A model generated the notes under the pieces. It was given only the letters and a program-made list of their open reading frames with translations, did no database searches and had not been told where the DNA came from. A stretch of DNA of 64,000 nucleotides from Knoxdaviesia capensis (Eukaryota; Ascomycota; Sordariomycetes; Microascales; Gondwanamycetaceae). The DNA is taken from positions 3,966,667 through 4,030,666 of the forward strand of contig LNGK01000004.1 of assembly GCA_001510575.1 (NCBI GenBank), in the 5' to 3' direction. Shown here one piece after another: positions 58,336 to 64,000 of this stretch. Made by a program: the position numbers and the translations under genes. Within the stretch, counting starts at the first letter, position 1. Every line of letters starts with the position of its first letter.

Positions 58336-58422
58336 CCCGTGCCACGCACCCACTAAAGTGGGTGCTCTACACTAAAATAAACCAATTACTAAAATAAACT
58401 ACTTTTCTTATTTTTAACTATA
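58336..58422 (+). repeat. Left terminal inverted repeat of the transposon
   Basis: 87 bp starting CCCGTGCCACGC; compared with the right end (60208-60294, reversed) it differs at three sites, all transitions. Bases 58347-58366 form a perfect 9-bp-arm hairpin with a 2-base loop, GCACCCACT and AGTGGGTGC. Confidence 0.93.
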
Positions 58423-58469
58423 AAACTTCTTCCTCTTCCTACCCCTCTATTCTATACTTTTTTTTCCTA

Positions 58470-60170
58470 CTTTTTATATTATTTAATTCCTTATTTAAAT
58501 AACTTCTTAACGAGCTATTATATAAGAGGCTATCTAGTATAAGCTAGATAACCTAGACGAATCTCTTCGTTCCGTTACTAAGCGCTTCGACCTCTTATAC
58601 CCTACTTTTATACGCTATTATAATAAGTATATTATTAATAAGCTAGAGTAGAAGCGAGTAGCTTTAAATATAAAGCTTATTATTATTAAGGAGGCTACTA
58701 TTTATAGATATATTAACTAGCTAGAGTAAGTTAATCTAGCTATCCGTCGAAGCTTTATAGCCGAGGCCGTAAATAATATACTCGCTACTCGCTTCCGTTT
58801 ATACGAGTTTTAGCCTATCGGAGAGAACTAGGTTACTCGCTTTATTAAGAGATATAGATATCTAATTATATAGTAAGCTATCCTAGATACTAACTAGTAA
58901 GTTAGCGAAGACCTTCCTTATATTAAAGAGTACTTCTATCGCTTATAAGATATTATCTAGATTTATAGAATCGCGTTATCGGATATATAGAATATAGATA
59001 AGACCGGTTTTTAGATCGGAGTTAGTAAAAGCTAGCTTATTATTACTAAGAGAAAGCGAGCTTAATATCTAGCTATACTAGCTAATAAAGAGTTAGCTAC
59101 TATTATCGAGGCGATATTAGTAAGTAGCCGCTATATCCTAGTATTCCTAATCCTCTCTAGTAAGTAGTATATAACTCGCTAGTATAAGCTTACCTCGCTA
59201 GATAAAGATATAGCTATATTAATATCTAAGTCTAGCTATATAAATAACGAGCTTAGCTTCTAGTAGATTTAGTATTTCTAAAAGTATATTAAGAAGTATA
59301 TAACCGGGACGAAATAGCTACTAATTCTTAATAGATATAGAAGCTACTATACTCGTTAATTTATCGAATATTATTATAACTATAATATTATTCTATTTAG
59401 CTTACTTCCCTATCTTATATATCTTCTATAGCTACTTAATATAGTAGTCTTCTAGCCGTTAAAGTATTACTACGCGAAGGCTCTAGACGTCTTAGCCCGT
59501 AATAGTATCGCTAATATTAATAAGCTTAATTTCTTAAGACTTATTAAGGGAGTAAGGAAGGAGGCTATAAAGTCGATTATTATTATCTCTACCTTTAAGA
59601 AGACTAGTATCGTGCCGTTCTAGCCGTCTATCGTCCTTAAAAAGCTTTAAAAACGGCTTCTATAAGAACTACTTATACCGAGCCGTTATACTATAATATA
59701 CCCCCTCTCTTTTTCCCTATTTAATACGCTATAGATATATCAGTAGCTAGATAAAGCTATAACTTATATTAGTAACCTACTATATAATAGCGATATCCTA
59801 GATAAGCTATTAAGCCTAATTAAACGGTTTATTAAAGGCTCTCTAACTAATTTAGCTAAATTAGTTTAGATAAAATAAGATCTTAATAAGGCGAGGTATT
59901 CCGAGTAAATACGTCGCTTAACTCGTTCTAGAGCTAATACTTAGCTATAGTTAGGTAGTACGCTTACTATCGAAGACGTACGGGAGCTTATTATATAGCG
60001 GAAGGAAGATAAGGAGGTATAGGTAATATAGGTAGTCGAGGTAGTTAAGGAACGACTACTTAGACGTCTTAAGCGTATTATCGCTGAAGCGGCACTTAGA
60101 GCGTAGAAATAGCGTACTATAAGTAAACTCGATCTACTACTTATCTACGAGATAGGAAAGAAACTAAGAT
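58470..60170 (+). pseudogene. Remnant of a Fot1/pogo DDE transposase
   Basis: Not an open gene: stops and shifts of frame occur every few codons. Recognisable pieces remain in order on the plus strand. At ~58819 a stop replaces the Trp of the GENW motif before VTRFIKR. Near 58982 the first catalytic Asp block survives as IDKTGF (normally DETGF). Near 59302 the second block reads LLILN instead of LILD, followed by FIEYYYNYNIIL and PLKYYY, matching the conserved C-terminal half. The tail still has a charged, coil-like stretch (KERLLRRLKRIIAEAALRA). The changes from normal codons are C/T and G/A transitions. Confidence 0.85.
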
Positions 60171-60207
60171 AGTTAAAAAGATAGGTAGTTATAGTTAAAT
60201 AAAAAGC

Positions 60208-60294
60208 TATAGTTAAAAATAAGAAAAGTAGTTTATTTTAGTAATTAGTTCATTTTAGTATAGAGCACCCACTTTAGTGGGTGCGTGGCACGGG
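60208..60294 (-). repeat. Right terminal inverted repeat of the transposon
   Basis: Reverse complement of the left repeat with three transition differences. It ends in GGCACGGG followed by the TA duplication. The terminal ~30 bp, including the hairpin, are identical to the left end. Confidence 0.93.
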
Positions 60295-61307
60295 TATGGG
60301 GAAGCTCTCACAGAGAGTTAGTCTGAACAGCTGCGGCAGATGATGACAGCTGGCGGGGATTTAGGGTTACAGGAGCAATATAGGGTTACGGGATATGTTG
60401 GGAAATCTCACGACGGGAGAAACAAGGTGCAGCCCGTCAAACGAAAGGGAACGCCATGGCGGTACTGGTACTCCGAATCTATGCAACTCTGCGAGTCGGA
60501 CAGACGCGTTTGTTGTGGAATCAGTCAAGCGGTGACAAGCACAGCAGCCGCCAAAAACCACGGCATGAACTTGGCCCTGCAAACGAGATGGGGGTAATTT
60601 CACTGGACGTGGGGAGTGTCACCAGGGGCGGGAACGGCGGGATCTTTTTTTTTTTTCGGGAGCCGGTTTCCCCAGACACGTTGGCGAAAGGTGGTGGAGG
60701 TGAAGGGAGAAGAGAACGGGTGTCGGTGGGGGGAAAGCCGACCACAGCCCAAGATCTTCCATGATATCAGTCTGTTGCGGTTCACGTCATTCAAGACTAT
60801 CTCCACTGAACTCGGTTGTACCTGTACGAGTGTCTCCGGGGAAAGAAGAAAATGAAAGAAATGAAAGAAAAGAAAGAAAAGAAACAAACCCGCGGCCCTC
60901 TCCCACATTCCTCGGTTTTGGCTCTCTCTTCTCCTGACCGTCCGTATCCGTATTCGCTCACCCGGGCCAAAGATGGGGAGGCGAGAAATCACCAGATCAG
61001 ACATATGAGTGGCGGGCAAGGTCTTGGAGGAGGTCTTCGGAGAGATGTGGCTACCCCGGCCGCCTGATTGTCACGCATGTTTATCTCGCCGGGTTTGGGG
61101 CTTTTTCTGTAGCTCAACACTTGAACTTATACGAGTCCTTGTTCAACACAAGGCTGCGGGAAGTATGGGTGGGCCGCCTGTGCCAGAAGTGTGGTGCCGT
61201 TCGTCCCGTAGTTTGGCTCGTGTCGGACGTACAGTATGTACAGTCGCGCTGGTTGGTGCTCCGGAGAGCAATTGTTCCGCCAGGTTTCCTCCGGCTGCTG
61301 CAGCACC

Positions 61308-61439
61308 ATGGCCTGCAAGGGCCCGGATGCCCCGTGTGGGTCGTCCAAGAAGCTCCGCCGCTTTGCCGAGGCCGAGACCGAAGCCCGCGCGCGCTCGGCC
61401 AACGACAAGCACACCAACTGCGAGCACGCACACTCTTGA
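61308..61439 (+). CDS. Possible 43-residue Cys/His-containing protein
   Basis: A short frame from CAGCACCATGG to TGA. About 37 of its 43 codons end in G or C (~86%), the same bias as proven exons around it and unlike the surrounding spacer. The product starts MACKGPDAPCGSSKKLRRF, is charged in the middle (EAETEARARSANDK) and ends TNCEHAHS, so it has three Cys and three His in a tiny, soluble, basic protein. It could be a real small protein, the last exon of a longer gene, or chance. No family recognised. Confidence 0.35.
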   Translation: MACKGPDAPCGSSKKLRRFAEAETEARARSANDKHTNCEHAHS

Positions 61440-61990
61440 GACGAAAGCCCGCGCCGGAGGTTTCCGTCATCATGATTGCATAATCTTTTAGTCGTTTGGA
61501 AGATTCCTGGCAGCTTTGAACGATCTAACCCGAATGCTCAACCCTAAATGTCCATGTTCTTACTCGCGACTTTTAGTTTACCAACTAAACCCGACCGAAA
61601 AATAACGGGGGAAGGCGCACCCCAACTTTCCGGGGCTGGCGGTCCTATATTCCACTCCCGAAGAATAACCGGCCCCTATGAAGCATTCAAGTTTCGGGGG
61701 GGCGAATCGCTGAAGTCACTGTTTCTGGTTATTGTACCTTGGTACTTGTAATCCTGCATGCAATCCTCTCCCCCCAGCTTCTTCTTCATTTACTTCCTTT
61801 CAGCTCAAACTCGTTTTTGGGGGGTGAGAAGACCTTACGTTTCGCGTTTTATTCCCCGGATCTTCTTCTTCTTTTCTTATATCTTATTCTTGTGCTTCTC
61901 ATAGAGCTGTGTCTGACTATATTCTTACTGCCTCTCCGAATCGGAGCTTGTTTATAGACGCTTGTGTGCCCAATCTCCCAATACATCACC

Positions 61991-61992
<2 letters not shown>

Positions 61993-62035
<43 letters not shown>

Positions 62036-62042
62036 TCTCTCT
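61993..62042. repeat. (CT)n microsatellite
   Basis: About 19 CT units followed by a CC interruption and a few more, in the probable leader of the GH5 gene. Confidence 0.93.
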
Positions 62043-62169
62043 ATCCAGCCTTCCGTCTTCGTGTCTTTCTTTCCCGTCTCCCCCCCTTTCGCTCTCCTAT
62101 CCTCCCGGCTCTCCCGGCTCTCCCGGAACCGCTTATCCCACCCAACCCTCATAGCTCCTCCGCCGTACC

Positions 62170-64000
62170 ATGGCCGCCTCCTTCCGGCTCACAATCGAGA
62201 ATGGCCAGTTCCGTGACAGCTACGGCCGCCAGGTCACGCTGCGTGGCATAAATGTCGCCGGCGATGCCAAACACCCCAGCACTCCCAACACCACCTCCTA
62301 CACGCCCAAGAACTTCTTCGACGGCGACAACGTCAACTTCCACAACCGCCCGTTCCCGCTCAGCGAGGCCCACGAGCACTTCTCGCGCATCCGCCGCTAC
62401 GGCTACAACACCATCCGCTATGTCTTCACCTGGGAGGCCATCGAGGCGGCTGGCCCGGGAATCTACGACGAGGACTGGATCAAGTCGACCATTGAGATCC
62501 TGCGCGTGGCCAAGCAGTACGGCTTCTACATCTTCATGGATCCCCATCAGGACATTGTATGTGGTCTCTTTATCTCGTGTCTCTATGCCCCCATATACGC
62601 TGCTACTGACGTGGCTCCTATGCTAACTCGTCCGGCTTTCCCGTGTAGTGGTCGAGATACTGCGGCGGCTCCGGCGCTCCCATGTGGACCGTCTACGCGT
62701 GCGGCTTCAACCCGCAGAGCTTCGCCGCCACCGAGGCCGCCATTGTGCAGAACACCTGGCCCGATCCCGACAACTACCCCAAGATGATCTGGGCCACCAA
62801 CTACTTCCGCCTCGCCACCGCCACAATCTTCACCATGTTCTTTGCCGGCAAAGACTTCGCCCCCAAGTGCATCATCGACGGCCAAAACATCCAGGACTAC
62901 CTGCAATCCCACTTCGTCAACGCCGTGGCCCACCTGGCCCGCCGCATCCGCGAGGCCGGCGACCTGCTGAACGACCCGATTGTGGGCTGGGAGAGCCTGA
63001 ACGAGCCCAACCGCGGCCTGATCGGCTGCGAGGACCTCAGCGCCCTCTCCAAAGACCATCCGCTGAAGAAGGGAACCTGCCCCACCATCTGGCAGGCCAT
63101 GCTGACTGGTCTCGGCCGTGCCTGTGAGGTCGAAACCTGGGACATGGGGGGAATGGGTCCCTACAAGGTTGGCACCAAGCTTGTCGACCCCCACGGTGAA
63201 ATTGCCTGGCTGCCCGCTGGCTTTGACGACGAGGCCCGGTACGGCTACAAGCGCTCGCCCGAGTGGAAGCTCGGCCAGTGCGTGTGGGCCCAGCACGGCG
63301 TGTGGGACCCGGAAACCGACACCCTGTTGCGCAAGGACTACTTCGAGAAGAACCCGCGCACCGGCGAGACGCTCGACTACCCCACCTTCACCAACACGTA
63401 TTTCATGGACCTGTACCGCCGCTACGCCGCCGGCGTGCGTGCCGAACATGAAAACTGCCTGATGCTGATGCAGTTCCCCACGCTGGAACTGCCGCCGCAG
63501 GTCAAGGACACCGCCGACGACGACCCGCTGATGGCCTTTGCGCCGCACTTTTACGACGGCATCACGCTGATCACGAAGAAGTGGAACCGCCGCTGGAACG
63601 TCGACGTGGTCGGCGTGCTGCGCGGCCACTACATGCACCCGGCCTTCGCCCTCCGCATCGGCGAGACCGCCATCCGCAACTGCTTCCGCGACCAGCTGGC
63701 CACGCTGCGCCAGGAGGGCCGCGACCGCATGGGCAACCACCCGTGCGTGATGACCGAGTTTGGAATCCCGTACGACATGGACGATAAGCACGCCTACAAG
63801 ACGGGAGACTACTCGAGCCAGCTGTCGGCTCTCGACGCGAACTACTTTGCCGCCGAGGGCTCGATGATGGAGGGCCACTGCCTGTGGGTGTACATGTCGC
63901 GCAACGACCACGAGCGAGGCGACCAGTGGAACGGCGAGGATCTGTCGATCCACTCCATCGACGACACCCCGCTGCCGATCACTTACACCGAGTCGCTCTC
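62170..64000 (+). CDS. GH5 subfamily 12 glycosidase, steryl-beta-glucosidase-like (C-terminus off window)
   Basis: Two exons so far: 62170..62556 and 62649 to the window edge (donor GTATGT, acceptor GTAG), ~579 residues visible. No signal peptide: the start is MAASFRLTIENGQFRDSYGRQ, so the enzyme is cytosolic like its relatives. TIM-barrel marks of GH5_12 are present: RGINVAGDAKHP, FPLSEAHEHFSRIRRYGYNT, MDPHQDIWSRYCGGSGAPMW, the acid/base Glu248 in WESLNEPNRG and the nucleophile Glu499 in VMTEFGIPYD. Fungal relatives (EGCrP2, yeast Egh1) cleave ergosteryl beta-glucoside and some glycosphingolipids; the precise substrate here is inferred. Confidence 0.9.

Larger units (their letters stand above)
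58336..60294 (+). mobile_element. RIP-degraded Fot1/pogo-type DNA transposon
   Basis: A 1,959-bp element bounded by ~87-bp inverted terminal repeats and flanked on both sides by TA (58334-58335, 60295-60296), the target duplication of Tc1/mariner and pogo elements. The length fits Fot1 relatives (~1.9 kb). The interior is very A/T-rich against the GC-rich neighbourhood, with stop codons throughout. Plus-strand frames still show scraps of a DDE transposase (pseudogene entry). Most changes from the family look like C-to-T and G-to-A, as repeat-induced point mutation gives. Inactive. Confidence 0.9.
60297..62169. other. Intergenic region between the transposon and the GH5 gene
   Basis: 1.87 kb. 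It contains two teloboxes (60361-60369; 60381-60388), another (CAACCCTAAA, ~61540-61549), a CT microsatellite and the possible 43-residue ORF listed separately. The part from ~61,850 to 62,169 is strongly pyrimidine-rich and is probably the leader of the GH5 gene. Confidence 0.4.

Noticed and set aside
58336..60294. A/T-rich block as a centromere, mitochondrial insert or horizontally gained segment
   Set aside because: Exact inverted repeats, TA duplications and transposase scraps explain it as a RIP-affected transposon.
62583..63953. 456-codon minus-strand frame opposite the GH5_12 gene
   Set aside because: The coding strand encodes a clear GH5 with both catalytic glutamates; the antisense frame is a codon-bias shadow.
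1..64000. tRNA, rRNA or CRISPR features
   Set aside because: No GGTTCGAATCC-type B-box paired with an A-box, no rRNA-like sequence and no regularly spaced repeats were seen by eye; a covariance-model scan (tRNAscan-SE, Infernal) would decide.

Overview
The window is a gene-dense piece of a filamentous ascomycete (Pezizomycotina) nuclear genome. A Eurotiomycete-like fungus is my best guess from the protein flavour, but that is inference. The evidence is many short introns with GTRNGT donors and a C/T-A-G acceptor, a strong C/G third-position bias in exons, fungal-only families (Fig1, Aim24, Bck1-type MAPKKK, GH5_12), pyrimidine-rich leaders, and a transposon copy wrecked by transition mutations of the RIP type. 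I built gene models by joining reading frames at splice sites, and 20 protein-coding genes can be named or placed in a family. A further 52-aa spliced gene, a 734-aa ankyrin-like protein and a 43-aa ORF remain without a known function.

Layout, left to right: sec8 (-, C-terminus off the window), vps68 (+), aim24 (-), kinesin-10/Kid (+), ankyrin-like protein (+), bck1 MAPKKK (+), GH47 alpha-mannosidase (+), fig1 (-), FucP-type sugar transporter (-), cct6 (+), tsr4/PDCD2 (+), eIF3k (-), ATP-dependent DNA ligase (+), 52-aa membrane protein (-), apl2 AP-1 beta (+), bol2/BolA-like (-), NIF3-like (+), vps51 (-), rmi1 (+), ski3 (-), a RIP-degraded Fot1/pogo DNA transposon (58336..60294), a possible 43-aa small protein (+), and a GH5_12 steryl-glucosidase-like enzyme (+, C-terminus off the window).

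Most genes are core housekeeping: membrane traffic (Sec8, Vps68, AP-1 beta, Vps51), proteostasis and translation (CCT6, Tsr4, eIF3k), RNA decay (Ski3), genome maintenance (DNA ligase, Rmi1, kinesin-10), cell wall and glycan handling (Bck1, GH47, GH5_12) and mating or fusion (Fig1). They do not form an operon-like or biosynthetic cluster. Neighbours are mostly divergent or convergent pairs sharing short promoters or 3' regions. Three long gaps (12.8-15.5 kb, 20.5-23.9 kb, 29.6-32.0 kb) hold pyrimidine-rich leaders and microsatellites.

The most notable non-genic signals are three. One is the transposon, whose terminal hairpins stay GC-rich while its interior has collapsed to A/T. The second is the repeated occurrence of AACCCTAA/TTAGGGTT (telobox) motifs in intergenic DNA. 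The third is a set of small or unusual proteins: an ATG-only first exon gene, a GH47 with low-complexity insertions, and a ligase with a non-Cdc9 signature. I found no clearly new biological system, CRISPR array, rRNA or tRNA gene.
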